A DNA stretch of 45,471 nt from an uncultured Campylobacter sp. (GCF_937996225.1 NZ_CALKTC010000034.1:1-45471), one strand, 5' to 3'. Counted from the first letter of the stretch, positions 1-8,553 are shown. Notes: generated from the sequence alone by a model not told the origin. A program made the numbers and translations.

Positions 1-310
1 GGTGGCCGCTTTTCGTTAAAATTTAGATGCCGATTATATCAAAAAATGGGTCAAAAACTACTATTTCGATATTGTAATTTCGGACTTCTTAAGTCAAAAC
101 CAATGTTTCATTTAAAATAAATACGGACTAGTCTTACGCAGATCAGGTGCGCTTAGAAAATTTTACCTCACCGGCGTGATCTTGCCGAGCGAAAGGCGGA
201 TTAAATTTTTGGCTTTGAGAACCTAAAGCGCGCGGTTTATGAAATTGCGCGAGATACCTGGGCGCTCTTGTGATGCTATAAAGCGCCTTAAAATTTCTTA
301 GTCTAAATCT
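1..310. other. Leading stretch without a convincing gene
   Basis: No convincing gene is seen here. Frame 1 on the plus strand is open from the window edge to a TAA at 118-120 (about 39 codons) and could be the tail of an upstream gene, but the translation is not recognisable. The rest has frequent stops in all frames. It ends at the Fur-box promoter of the PepSY gene. Confidence 0.4.
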
Positions 311-351
311 TAATGATAATTATCTAAATATTTAAAATCGCACAATATAAT
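311..351 (+). promoter_or_regulatory. Fur box overlapping a sigma70-type promoter
   Basis: The palindrome GATAATTATC lies at 315-324 within TAATGATAATTATCTAAAT, a close match to the Fur consensus of GATAAT-type hexamers. A perfect TATAAT -10 hexamer follows at 346-351, so the -35 position falls inside the Fur box. This is the classical arrangement for iron-dependent repression. It lies 50 bp before the PepSY gene start and fits an iron-stress role for that gene. Fur binding itself is inferred. Confidence 0.7.
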
Positions 352-400
352 TGCGAACCTCAATCAAATAAAGATTAAATTTATCTCGCAAGGATCTACA

Positions 401-1561
401 ATGAGCTCGCTTTTGAAGCGCAATAAAATTTTGTTTAACGTCCATCTTATTTTATCGATTGTTTTTTCTATACCGCTGCTTATCATTGGCGTTACGGGCG
501 CGATTTTATCGTATCAGCACGAGTTTGAGGCGCTAATAAACGCGGGCTCTAAAAAGGTCGAAAAAACGGGCGAAATGCAAAGCGTAGAGAAAATCCTGCA
601 AAGCTTTAGCGAGCAAACGGGCGCTAAGCAGCCCGTAAGGCTCGTCGTACCCAAAAGCGATGATGAAGCCTTCGTCGTTTACGCAAACGGAAATGATGCG
701 TATCTGGTCGATCCGTACACCGCGCAGATCATCGGCAAGGATCGCGGCACGGGCTTTGTGCTAACGGTGATGGCGTTGCATCGAAATTTAGGCCTAGCGC
801 TAAGCGGCAATAAAACCGCAGCCGAGGTCGGCAAACAGGTCGTAGGTGCGAGCGCCACAGCGATGATACTGCTCGTAATAAGCGGCGTTTGGCTGTATTT
901 CCCAAGGCTAAAGCGTAAATTTAGCGAGGCGATAAAGCCAAATTTTAAACTCAAAAAATACGCTCTTTTTTACAATCTGCACACGAGTCTAGGCTCGCTG
1001 AGTGTAGTGATTTACCTACTTATCTGCCTAACCGGGCTTAATTGGTCGTATAGCTGGTATAACGATGCGGTGATGAAGCTTTTTGTAAGTTCGCAAAATT
1101 TGCCGCAAGCTAGCGCACCTAAAGCCGCCACTTCTAAAGATCACGCCGCCGCACCTGCTAAAGAGGAGAGCAAAAAGCCCGCTACGTATAAATTTAGCGA
1201 TGCGCAGAGGGCTTATGAGATATTCAGATCAAGCGGCATAGAGTATAAAGAATTTACCCTAATGCTCGCAGCCGGAGATAAGATCGGCGTCAGGTATTAT
1301 GAGCCCGATGCGCCCGCTACCGCCCGTCCAAAAGGCGCGAGCGTGAAGCTAAAGGAGGGCAAAGTCGCACAGCAGAAGCAGACGGAGGGTATCACCGTGG
1401 GCGAGTTTAAAGACGCGAACTATCAGCTGCATACGGGCTATTTTTTTGGGCTCGCGGGTAAAATTTTATGGTCGCTCGTTTCGCTTTGTATGGCGCTTTT
1501 TATCTTTAGCGGCTTTTATATGACAGCAAAAAGGGCGTTTAAGTCAGAAAAGCTCGGCTAA
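401..1561 (+). CDS. PepSY-associated transmembrane protein (iron-regulated, PiuB-like)
   Basis: The 386-residue inner-membrane protein has the PepSY-associated TM layout. There is one N-terminal membrane helix (about 13-36), a periplasmic stretch with a PepSY-like segment, two helices near 150-170 and 195-218, a long Ala/Lys-rich periplasmic region (about 235-335), and a last helix near 350-378. The ATG has an AAGGA Shine-Dalgarno at 390-394. Family members are commonly iron-regulated and sit with siderophore or ferric-reductase functions. The Fur box and -10 directly upstream support that here. No siderophore receptor is adjacent, so the substrate is unknown. Confidence is high in the family and low in the exact role. 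Confidence 0.82.
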   Translation: MSSLLKRNKILFNVHLILSIVFSIPLLIIGVTGAILSYQHEFEALINAGSKKVEKTGEMQSVEKILQSFSEQTGAKQPVRLVVPKSDDEAFVVYANGNDAYLVDPYTAQIIGKDRGTGFVLTVMALHRNLGLALSGNKTAAEVGKQVVGASATAMILLVISGVWLYFPRLKRKFSEAIKPNFKLKKYALFYNLHTSLGSLSVVIYLLICLTGLNWSYSWYNDAVMKLFVSSQNLPQASAPKAATSKDHAAAPAKEESKKPATYKFSDAQRAYEIFRSSGIEYKEFTLMLAAGDKIGVRYYEPDAPATARPKGASVKLKEGKVAQQKQTEGITVGEFKDANYQLHTGYFFGLAGKILWSLVSLCMALFIFSGFYMTAKRAFKSEKLG

Positions 1562-1951
1562 ATTTTACTTTGGCGATAGAGGTGCGACGAGCGGCGCAAG
1601 AGAGCCAAATATCTACGAATCATTGAGATGAAATTTACCGAAGCGGATCAAGAAAAGCCCTGATTTAACGATATTGAGGCATACTAAAATTATCGCGGAT
1701 TAAGTCTATGTGAGGTATATTGCGGAAAATTTTAGGAGCGAAATTTGAAAACGAGATATTATCTGTGCTTGGTCTGCATCATAATAATATGCGCTTTGTG
1801 CGCGATACTTTCGATTATCGCGGAGTATAAATACCCAAATTTAGCCGAAAAAATTGAAACCGATCCGTATGAGTGGGTATGCGATCTGGATAGAAATCTT
1901 ACCGATATACAGCTTAAGGATAAGGCGTTAAAGTGTATGCTTAAAAAGATG
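1558..1951 (+). repeat. Direct repeat, copy 1 (leader plus 5' end of paralogue A)
   Basis: This segment is nearly the same as 2766-3161. It covers the tail of the preceding gene's stop region, a 180-bp leader and the first ~69 codons of the downstream gene. The closest identity runs from about 1697 (AAATTATCGCGGATTAAGTC) through the Shine-Dalgarno into the membrane-anchor codons. The leaders of both copies also contain the same short open frame beginning GTG CGA CGA GCG GCG CAA, probably a fossil 3' gene end. The repeat marks a tandem duplication of about 1.2 kb. Confidence 0.8.
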
Positions 1952-2752
1952 CATGAGAGCGAAAACTTTTCTAAAGAAAAAATCGCTAAAAAAATAGATG
2001 ATATCAGAACAGAATATAAAAATATTCACATCAAAGAAGATATTAAAGATATAGAATTAAAAGATTATTTAACACGCATCTATAATAAATGTCATGGGGA
2101 CAAACGCCCCGATGATAAATGCGAATTTTACAAGATAGATAAAAGATTAAATTTAGATTATCTTATGGATTTGGGCTCAAAAATTTGCAGAAACGGCAAA
2201 GCTATACAAGATGCCGAAACCCATATAGATAAAGAAATTTTTAATACCGAAGTCGTATATCCTTGGGAAGACAAGGAAAGTTTGGTTTTGGAAAACGGGG
2301 ATTTAAGATACAATCTATATTTTGCTAGCGAAAGCGACATGAATAAAGCAATAATAAATTATGGAGTTTATAAGTATAAGATAGATCTACAAGATCCAAA
2401 TATAGATATTAATAATATCGAAGCATCGCTCATAATCCCTATAAATTTATTATTTCTTAATTTATATAAACCACTTAATGGTGAAGAAAATGGAAATTTT
2501 AAAAATAATTTGGAAGAATTTTGCATGACTTATAAAATTTATGAAAATAGCGATATAGACACTAGCCGCCCATTCAATAAAATAGCTTTCAAATATAGAG
2601 ATAATTATGCAACATATGATTTTTATATCATATTGATAGATAAGAGCTTTAAATATATCTTGAGCTACAGAAATATGCTTTTGAGCTATATGGGATATTA
2701 CTACGATGAAAAAGAGAAAACAATAAAACAAATATCGAATAATGGGCGATAA
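1745..2752 (+). CDS. Hypothetical membrane-anchored protein, paralogue A
   Basis: I do not recognise a family. The 335-residue product starts at TTG with AGGAG at 1734-1738. A hydrophobic helix (residues about 5-26, rich in Ile, Cys and Leu) would anchor it in the inner membrane, with the rest outside. The body is Lys/Asp/Tyr-rich with scattered cysteines (CDL, KCML, KCHG, CEF, KICR). Its closest relative is the next gene. The first ~58 residues are almost identical between the two, while the rest shares only patches such as RPDxxCEF, NLxYxMxLG and EVVYPWE. The body is AT-rich compared with neighbouring housekeeping genes. Function is unknown. Confidence 0.72.
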   Translation: MKTRYYLCLVCIIIICALCAILSIIAEYKYPNLAEKIETDPYEWVCDLDRNLTDIQLKDKALKCMLKKMHESENFSKEKIAKKIDDIRTEYKNIHIKEDIKDIELKDYLTRIYNKCHGDKRPDDKCEFYKIDKRLNLDYLMDLGSKICRNGKAIQDAETHIDKEIFNTEVVYPWEDKESLVLENGDLRYNLYFASESDMNKAIINYGVYKYKIDLQDPNIDINNIEASLIIPINLLFLNLYKPLNGEENGNFKNNLEEFCMTYKIYENSDIDTSRPFNKIAFKYRDNYATYDFYIILIDKSFKYILSYRNMLLSYMGYYYDEKEKTIKQISNNGR

Positions 2753-2765
2753 ATGGCAGATATAA

Positions 2766-3161
2766 CTAAATTTTACCCTCACGGCAAAGAGGTGCGACGA
2801 GCGGCGCAAGAGAGCCGAATACCTACAAAGCATTGAGATGAAATTTGCTAGAGTAGATCAAGCAAAAGCCTGATTTAATGATATTTGAGACATTCTAAAA
2901 TTATCGCGGATTAAGTCTATGTGAGGTATATTGCGGAAAATTTTAGGAGCGAAATTTGAAAACGAGATATTATCTGTGCTTGGTCTGCATCATAATAATA
3001 TGCGCTTTGTGCGTGATACTTTCGATTGTTGCAGAGTATAAATACCCAAATTCAGCCGAAAAAATTGAAACCGATCCATATGAATGGGTATGCGATCTAG
3101 ATGGCAATCTTACAGATATACAGCTTAAAGATAGGGCGCTAAAGTGCATGCTTAAAAAGAC
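2766..3161 (+). repeat. Direct repeat, copy 2 (leader plus 5' end of paralogue B)
   Basis: This is the second copy of the segment at 1558-1951, with the same order of leader, Shine-Dalgarno, TTG start and membrane-anchor codons. Similarity drops sharply after about 3160, just beyond the codons for the KCMLKK motif. The sharp boundary suggests either gene conversion of the 5' part or faster divergence of the body. Confidence 0.8.
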
Positions 3162-3906
3162 CTATAAATCTATAAATATTTCAGCGGAGAAATTCCGTGA
3201 TATGGAAAGAAAAATAAAGAAGCAATACGGTAAAGTGGACGATGAATTTTATAATTTTTATAGCGGGTTGGCGGAAAGATGCGGTGGAAATAATCGTCCA
3301 GATAAAGCTTGCGAATTTTTCATTGTAGATGACAATATAAATTTAGAATATTTTATGGGTTTGGGAGACAGGGCTTGCAACGGTAAACAAGCCGTAGCAA
3401 ATTTCAAAGATTTTGTAAATATGTCCATGCTCAAAGGCGAAGTTGTTTACCCCTGGGAAAATAATAATAGTTTAATCTTATCGGATGGAAATTTAAAGTA
3501 CAAATTATATTTTAGCGGATTAGAAAATGATAAACATGTATTTGATATGTTATTTACGGAAAAAATATTTTTAAATGAAATTAATCCTAAAATATACGAC
3601 CACAAATATCCTAATGATAAAATTTTTTCTATTCCAACCGACATGCTATTTTTTGATATGTATGTAAGCCTAATAGATAAAAAATACGATAACTTTTGTA
3701 ATTTATATAACTTTAAAAAGAAAGATATAAAACCGTATAAAGCATTTTTTGAGTTAGAAGGTAGAAAATATAGTCGGTATGCTTTTTATCTAGGTATTTT
3801 TGATGAAAATTATACATATAAATACGATATAAAAGATAATTTGCTGGGTGTGGAGCAAGGATATTATTACGATGAAAAAACCAAAGAGATAAAACAAGAG
3901 CAATAA
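2956..3906 (+). CDS. Hypothetical membrane-anchored protein, paralogue B
   Basis: The 316-residue paralogue of the preceding gene uses the same TTG start and Shine-Dalgarno (AGGAG just upstream). The N-terminal helix is identical apart from one residue. The extracytoplasmic body aligns with paralogue A only in blocks: RPDKACEF, INLEYFMGLG, GEVVYPWENN, LKYKLYF, and a C-terminal GYYYDEKTKEIKQ. The conserved C-terminal GYYYDEKxKxIKQ in both proteins argues that both are intact. It lies tandem to paralogue A and ends before a convergent operon. Possible roles include a surface lipoprotein-like or immunity-type protein, but nothing in the sequence decides this. Confidence 0.72.
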   Translation: MKTRYYLCLVCIIIICALCVILSIVAEYKYPNSAEKIETDPYEWVCDLDGNLTDIQLKDRALKCMLKKTYKSINISAEKFRDMERKIKKQYGKVDDEFYNFYSGLAERCGGNNRPDKACEFFIVDDNINLEYFMGLGDRACNGKQAVANFKDFVNMSMLKGEVVYPWENNNSLILSDGNLKYKLYFSGLENDKHVFDMLFTEKIFLNEINPKIYDHKYPNDKIFSIPTDMLFFDMYVSLIDKKYDNFCNLYNFKKKDIKPYKAFFELEGRKYSRYAFYLGIFDENYTYKYDIKDNLLGVEQGYYYDEKTKEIKQEQ

Positions 3907-3961
3907 AATAGAATCTATAAAATTTACCCGCCGCGCCTGCTTTAAAATTTCTTGCTTAGCG

Positions 3962-4462
3962 TTATTTGCCTCTTGCGCCGCGAGTGATCATCAAGGACTG
4001 CTCGTAGAAAATTAGCAGCGTTATTGAAACGCCCGTGCCTAGCGCCAGCGAGATCGAGATCGTGGCGAGGGCGTTGTCGAAAAACGAGATGAGGTGGGCG
4101 AGTTTATGCTCTGCGCCCACGGCTCTGATATAAGAAAACAGCGCCAAAACCGCCTTGTAGGCGTAGATGCCAGGTATCATCGGAAGCAGCGCAGGAAAGG
4201 CGATGATCTCTGCGGGCACCTTGAGGCGCTTGGCACAGAGCATCCCCAAAACGCCGATCAGAAACGACGCAAAAAGCGTCGCGGCGGCGATCGAAAAAAT
4301 TTGGCTCTGTATCAGCAAAAACCTGCATGAATGCGCAACCGCCGCAAGCAGCGCCGAGAAAATGAGCGTCTTTTTTGGCGGCATGCACGCATACGCAAAC
4401 CCCAGCCCCGCCGCAGCGGCAAAGCAAGCATCCTTAAATACCAAAAACACTATATCAAACAT
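3962..4462 (-). CDS. Small subunit of a ThrE-type threonine/serine exporter (ThrE_2, YjjB-like)
   Basis: The 166-residue, almost entirely hydrophobic protein has about five membrane helices and the pattern of the YjjB/ThrE_2 family (DUF3815), the C-terminal half of split ThrE exporters. The segment FPALLPMIPGIYAYKAV is typical: an Pro-Gly helix break in the permease core. It overlaps the end of the larger subunit gene by 8 bp, so the two are translationally coupled and probably form one transporter exporting Thr/Ser or small carboxylates. It is the last gene of the minus-strand operon. Confidence 0.8.
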   Translation of the reverse strand: MFDIVFLVFKDACFAAAAGLGFAYACMPPKKTLIFSALLAAVAHSCRFLLIQSQIFSIAAATLFASFLIGVLGMLCAKRLKVPAEIIAFPALLPMIPGIYAYKAVLALFSYIRAVGAEHKLAHLISFFDNALATISISLALGTGVSITLLIFYEQSLMITRGARGK

Positions 4463-5678
4463 TTACAAGCCCCAAATTTGAGATGCTAAGCGTCAGAAAG
4501 AGCCCGATTGCGATGCAGATGATCAAAAGCCCCGTGTTTAGCCCTCTGCTGATGCCTACGAGCATATTTTCGTTTAGGATGTCAAAGACGGAGTTTATCA
4601 GCCAGACGCCCGGGATCAAAAAGAGTATGCTCGATCCCACGGCGACGTCGGGCGTGGCGCTAAGCCCGTAGCGAGCGCCTAGCGAGACGATGAAGGAGAC
4701 TGCGAACGAAACTGCGATGTATTGGATTTTTAGGTTGATTTTGAGCTTGCTAAGCAGATAGCGGGCGCAAATTCCAAAAGCCGTAGCCGCAAAAACGAGC
4801 GTCATCGCGCCACCGTCACCGCCAAACAGCTCGCAGAATGCGGCGTTTGCGACGCTTAGCAAAACAAGAGTTTTGGCAAAGCTTTTCTTCTGCGAGGCTA
4901 AAATTTCGGCAAATGAGGCTCTGGCGCGCGCAAGGGGGATTTTTTCGTCGTAAATTTCCCAGCTAAGCGCGCTTAGCTCCGAGATCAGATCGAAGCTGAT
5001 CTGCGCTGCAGCGCCCGTTTTGACGTAGGTGCGGCGGATAGAGTTGTCCGCAGGATCCATCACGCTGATGATGAAGTGGCGCACAAAGATCATCAGGCTA
5101 GCCTCATAGTCGTAAGCGTCCGCTATCCTGCGCACGCAGTGCTCTATACGCGCGGTGTAAGTGCCGATACTAAGCATCTTGGCGGTGTATTCGCTAAGAA
5201 AATTGGTGAGCTCTTGGATTTGCGGTCTCGCCGCTTCTGCTTCTTTTGCTATCGCTGCTCCTGCTGTCGTTATTTTTGCCGTTGCGGTAGTGTTTCGTGT
5301 TGTTTCCACGCCTGCCTCTGCCGCCTCAATATCGTTTTGCGCTGTCTCCGAGGCTGTCACGGCTTCTGTTTTTACAGCGCCCGCCGCTGTCTTCGATACC
5401 TCTTCGGCGCTCGTTGCGGCGGTAAAATTTTGATTGTTTAAATTTGGCGTCGTTTCGGAATTCGAGTTATCTAAATTTAGCGCCGAGGCGGAATTTTGCC
5501 CGTTTAAATTTAACGCTTCCACAGAGCCTTCATCGCCCAAATTTGAAGCGGCGCAATTTTGCCCTTTTAAAGAATTCTGCTCGTCTAAATTTAAATCGCA
5601 GTCCGAATTCTGCCCGCTTAAATTTAAACTTTCTGCGTCCTTGCAAGATCCGCTAAATTTAGAATTTCCCCCGCTCAC
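4455..5678 (-). CDS. Large subunit of a ThrE-type exporter (YjjP-like) with an N-terminal low-complexity extension
   Basis: Residues about 153-407 match the YjjP/ThrE N-terminal family (DUF1212): a cytoplasmic alpha/beta segment (ELTNFLSEYTAKMLSIGTYT, then AYDYEASLMIF) followed by about five membrane helices, including a FLIPGVWLINSVFDILN motif. The first ~150 residues are foreign to the family. They contain an Asn/Leu/Gln-rich array (LNLxxQNS repeats) and then an Ala/Thr-rich stretch. The start is GTG at 5678, with GAGGTGA overlapping the envC stop as Shine-Dalgarno, so the extension is probably translated. It is coupled to envC upstream and to the small exporter subunit downstream. Confidence 0.78.
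   Translation of the reverse strand: MSGGNSKFSGSCKDAESLNLSGQNSDCDLNLDEQNSLKGQNCAASNLGDEGSVEALNLNGQNSASALNLDNSNSETTPNLNNQNFTAATSAEEVSKTAAGAVKTEAVTASETAQNDIEAAEAGVETTRNTTATAKITTAGAAIAKEAEAARPQIQELTNFLSEYTAKMLSIGTYTARIEHCVRRIADAYDYEASLMIFVRHFIISVMDPADNSIRRTYVKTGAAAQISFDLISELSALSWEIYDEKIPLARARASFAEILASQKKSFAKTLVLLSVANAAFCELFGGDGGAMTLVFAATAFGICARYLLSKLKINLKIQYIAVSFAVSFIVSLGARYGLSATPDVAVGSSILFLIPGVWLINSVFDILNENMLVGISRGLNTGLLIICIAIGLFLTLSISNLGLVNV
5428..5675. repeat. RAATTY array in the exporter gene's 5' end
   Basis: I count 13 copies of RAATTY (mixed AAATTT, GAATTC, GAATTT) in about 250 bp. In the coding frame they read mostly as Asn-Leu, Asn-Ser or Asn-Phe, giving the LNLxxQNS repeat of the protein. 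Spacings are multiples of 3. The array encodes residues not shared with ThrE relatives. Confidence 0.75.
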
Positions 5679-5682
5679 GGCT

Positions 5683-7065
5683 TCACCTCAGGCTGATGAG
5701 ATCGAGCGGGTTGATGTGGTAGTTTTGCTGCGTCACCTCAAAGGTCAGATCCGAGCCGATGCGCCCGATGATGTAGCCCTTTTTGACGTTGGAGCCGACG
5801 CGCACGGTAGGCGGGATCTGATTTAGATGCGCGTAGATCGTGTGGATGCCGCCGCTGTGCTCTAGGATCACGACCTTATCGAGCACGGCAGTTTCTTTGG
5901 CAAAGACCACTTTGCCCGGCAGCACCGCTTTAACCTGCGTGTCGCCGCTGTTTGAGCCCAGCACGATATTTTCGTTGAAAAGCTTGATGTTATACACGGG
6001 ATCGTTGTAGTTGCCGAATTTTCGCTTCAAATACGCGCCGTTCAGAGGCGCTGCGGTCTTGGCTCCGCTGTATTTTTTAACGCGCGATGACTGATAGCTC
6101 GAGCCGTACTGCTTGACCTTTTGGTTGATCTTGCTTACGCGCTCATCCGCCGGCTCGCTCACTTCGGGCTCGGGCTCCTGTGGTGGCGCAGGCTCGGGTT
6201 TGCCCGCCTTTTTGGCAGCCGCTTTTGCTTTGGCATACTCTTTTTCGCGCGCCTGGCGCTCCTTTTGCTTCTGCGCCTCTAGCTTTGCTTGGCGTGCCGC
6301 TTCCTCCTTTTGCGCTTTGGCTTTTTCCTCGGCGTCGTCGATGATCTTAAGCTCCTGCAGGGTCTTAGATATGGCGTCTTGCTCGTCGTTTATCTTCTCC
6401 AGGCGCGCGATATAGTCCTCTTTGTCCTTTTTCATCTGCGCGAGCTTCTCTTTTTGGGTGGTTTGCTTGGCGTTGAGATCGGTTTTTTTCTTATCGTAGC
6501 CCGCCATGCTTGCCTGGATCGATTTGATCTTTTTGTTTTGCTCGTTGATAAAATTTTGATTATTTTCGTAGTCTTTGACTAACCCTTTCAGCTCGTCGTT
6601 CATAACGACGCCGAGCCCCTCTAAAATTTCGCTAGCCACGATAGAATCGGGCGTGGTTGTGGAATTTACGTCGGTGATGAGATCAAATGATAGCTCTTGC
6701 GAGATCACGCTTATGATCTTGCTCTCCAGATCGTTTTGCACGCTAAGAAGCGTGACGTTTTGGCTATTGAGCTTCTCAAGCTCCTGCGCTTCGGCGGCGT
6801 ATTGATCCTTTAGCCCTTCGATCGTTTCGCTTAGCTGCTTGATCTCGCCTTCGCGCTTTTTAAAGCCCTCCTGCTCCTTTACGATTTGGCCTGCGATTTC
6901 GTCGATCTTTTGCGATAGCTGCATACCCTCCTTTTGCGAGCTTTTGAGTTCTTGACCCGCTTTGGCGATCTTATCTTTCGTGCTCTGCTGCTTTGCGGGC
7001 GCGGCATAAGTAAGAGCCGCGGCAAGCCCCAGCGCAAGAAGCGGCGCTAAAAAAGCCCTTTTCAT
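5683..7065 (-). CDS. envC: EnvC-like murein hydrolase activator (degenerate LytM/M23)
   Basis: The 460-residue periplasmic protein has a signal peptide (about 1-22, cut near TYA-AP), a long charged coiled coil (about 25-285), a Pro/Glu-rich linker and a C-terminal LytM domain (about 340-455). The zinc ligands of active M23 peptidases are missing. The HxxxD region reads LFNENIVLGS, and the final GPHLHFE motif reads GSDLTFE. Only the YAHL histidine remains. This is the EnvC pattern: a non-catalytic factor that FtsEX uses to activate amidases. It overlaps ftsX by 4 bp (ATGA). AmiA, encoded in the same window, is the natural partner. Confidence 0.85.
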   Translation of the reverse strand: MKRAFLAPLLALGLAAALTYAAPAKQQSTKDKIAKAGQELKSSQKEGMQLSQKIDEIAGQIVKEQEGFKKREGEIKQLSETIEGLKDQYAAEAQELEKLNSQNVTLLSVQNDLESKIISVISQELSFDLITDVNSTTTPDSIVASEILEGLGVVMNDELKGLVKDYENNQNFINEQNKKIKSIQASMAGYDKKKTDLNAKQTTQKEKLAQMKKDKEDYIARLEKINDEQDAISKTLQELKIIDDAEEKAKAQKEEAARQAKLEAQKQKERQAREKEYAKAKAAAKKAGKPEPAPPQEPEPEVSEPADERVSKINQKVKQYGSSYQSSRVKKYSGAKTAAPLNGAYLKRKFGNYNDPVYNIKLFNENIVLGSNSGDTQVKAVLPGKVVFAKETAVLDKVVILEHSGGIHTIYAHLNQIPPTVRVGSNVKKGYIIGRIGSDLTFEVTQQNYHINPLDLISLR

Positions 7066-7877
7066 GCTCGTTTATTTCCGATTTGCAGCATCACAAAACT
7101 TACCGCGATGATAGATAGTGCCAAGGCGACACCCAAAAGAATCAGCGCGTCGTAAGGTAGCACTATGGCGGTGCGCAGATCGCCGATACCCTTAAGCGTG
7201 GTCGAAAACACCTCCCAAGAAGGAAGCGCTATGTAGAAGCAGGTCACGATCAGCGTGGCGATGAAGGAGTCTATTATCGCCATTCGGTAGAGCTTGCCGC
7301 TTTTTATTAGAAACGATGCGCCGAAAAGCTCCATGATCTCGATGCGCTCTTTGTGTTCGTAAACCCAGATACGCATCTGGCGGTGAATTAACATCACGCC
7401 TAAAAGCACGATGAGAAACGCAAAGCCGTAAACGAGGCTTTTGATAAGCAGTAAAATTTTAAAAATTTCATCGTGGGTCTTTTTAAAAATTTCAACTCGC
7501 GTAAGCGAGCCGATCGATTTTAGATCCTGCTCGATCTTTGCAAGCTGTGCGGCGTCGGGGAAGCTTTCGAGCTTAACGCTATAAAATTTAGGCAAATTTT
7601 TACTAAGCTCGGCAAAGGCGTTTTGTGAAATTTTACCCTTCAGCCGCTCGGTGATGCCTGCTGTGGAAATTTCGCTAATCGAGCTGATCTTCGGCACCGC
7701 TTTTTGCGCGTCTTGCAAGCTGAGCGGAGTTTTGGAGACTAGCACGATGTTGTATTCGTTTTGGATCGAGCGCTCGTAGCTTTTGGTCAGATTGCTCATA
7801 AAAATTCCAAACTGCACGGAAAAAAGCAGCGCGACGAGCGAAAAGATCACGCCGAAATGGGTTTTAATCGATTTCAT
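7062..7877 (-). CDS. ftsX: Cell-division membrane protein FtsX
   Basis: The 271-residue FtsX-family permease subunit has TM1 at about 7-27, a periplasmic domain (about 30-130) and three further helices near 140-160, 195-220 and 240-262. This matches the four-helix FtsX layout. It lies between ftsE (14-bp overlap) and envC (4-bp overlap), the usual signalling trio of the division septum: the ATPase FtsE drives FtsX, whose periplasmic loop acts on EnvC. It is shorter than E. coli FtsX (about 350 residues) but typical for Campylobacterota. Confidence 0.88.
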   Translation of the reverse strand: MKSIKTHFGVIFSLVALLFSVQFGIFMSNLTKSYERSIQNEYNIVLVSKTPLSLQDAQKAVPKISSISEISTAGITERLKGKISQNAFAELSKNLPKFYSVKLESFPDAAQLAKIEQDLKSIGSLTRVEIFKKTHDEIFKILLLIKSLVYGFAFLIVLLGVMLIHRQMRIWVYEHKERIEIMELFGASFLIKSGKLYRMAIIDSFIATLIVTCFYIALPSWEVFSTTLKGIGDLRTAIVLPYDALILLGVALALSIIAVSFVMLQIGNKRA

Positions 7878-8553
7878 TTACTTTAGCGTCCTTAATCTCA
7901 AAATGTCGGTGCCTAAAACGCAGCGTAGCGGGCATTTTGTGCGTTACGATGACGACGCAGGCGTTCCACGACTCGCACGCCGAGCGCAGCAAATTCCAAA
8001 TAATGGCGCTGGAGTAGTCGTCCAAATTTCCCGTTGGCTCGTCGCACAGCAGCAGGCGCGGATTATGCGCCATCGCGCGCGCCAAAGCCACGCGCTGCTG
8101 CTCGCCGCCGCTAAGCTCGAGCGGATACTTACCCATCTTGTGCCCGAGCTCGACGTGGCGCAGTAGCTTTTTGGCTTGGTCTTGGCAGACCTGCTGATTG
8201 TAGCCCATTATCATTAACGGAAGCATTATGTTGCGCTCGATCGTCCATTCGTTGATCAGGCGGTAGTTTTGAAAGATAATGCCGATGCGCTGGCGCAGGG
8301 TGCGCAGATCGGAGTTTGTGATGCCTTTTAGGTCGCACAGGCAGACGTTCAGCTCGCCGCCGATGATGTCGATGCCGCCGTAGAAGGACTTAAGCAGCGT
8401 GGATTTGCCGCTGCCGCTCTTGCCCGTGATGATGACGAAGTCTTTCGCGCCGATGCCGAAACTCGCGTCTTGGATGACCGCGCCCGCCTTTTCGTAGCCC
8501 AGAGTGAGGCCCGCTGCGGTGATGATGTTGTAATCGTCCGTTATCTCTGCCAT
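7864..8553 (-). CDS. ftsE: Cell-division ATP-binding protein FtsE
   Basis: The 229-residue ABC ATPase has Walker A GKSGSGKST, Q-loop FQNYRLI, signature LSGGEQQRVALARA, Walker B LLLCDEPTG and the switch histidine in VIVTHK. I chose the ATG at 8551-8553 (MAEITDDYN) because the longer open frame upstream lies inside trmB and has no family similarity. The gene overlaps the end of trmB by 13 bp and the start of ftsX by 14 bp, so translation is coupled. It partners FtsX in septal peptidoglycan hydrolase control. Confidence 0.9.
   Translation of the reverse strand: MAEITDDYNIITAAGLTLGYEKAGAVIQDASFGIGAKDFVIITGKSGSGKSTLLKSFYGGIDIIGGELNVCLCDLKGITNSDLRTLRQRIGIIFQNYRLINEWTIERNIMLPLMIMGYNQQVCQDQAKKLLRHVELGHKMGKYPLELSGGEQQRVALARAMAHNPRLLLCDEPTGNLDDYSSAIIWNLLRSACESWNACVVIVTHKMPATLRFRHRHFEIKDAKVNEID

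Noticed and set aside
1..120. Frame open from the window edge to TAA at 118
   Set aside because: Too short (39 codons) and not recognisable; it could be a gene tail but cannot be supported.
4094..4481. Short plus-strand open frames opposite the small exporter subunit
   Set aside because: They are shadows of the minus-strand membrane protein, whose hydrophobic pattern and overlap with the large subunit are clear.
5076..5441. Cys-rich plus-strand open frame opposite the exporter gene
   Set aside because: It is antisense to a well-supported coding region, with low-complexity composition caused by Ala/Thr codons on the other strand.
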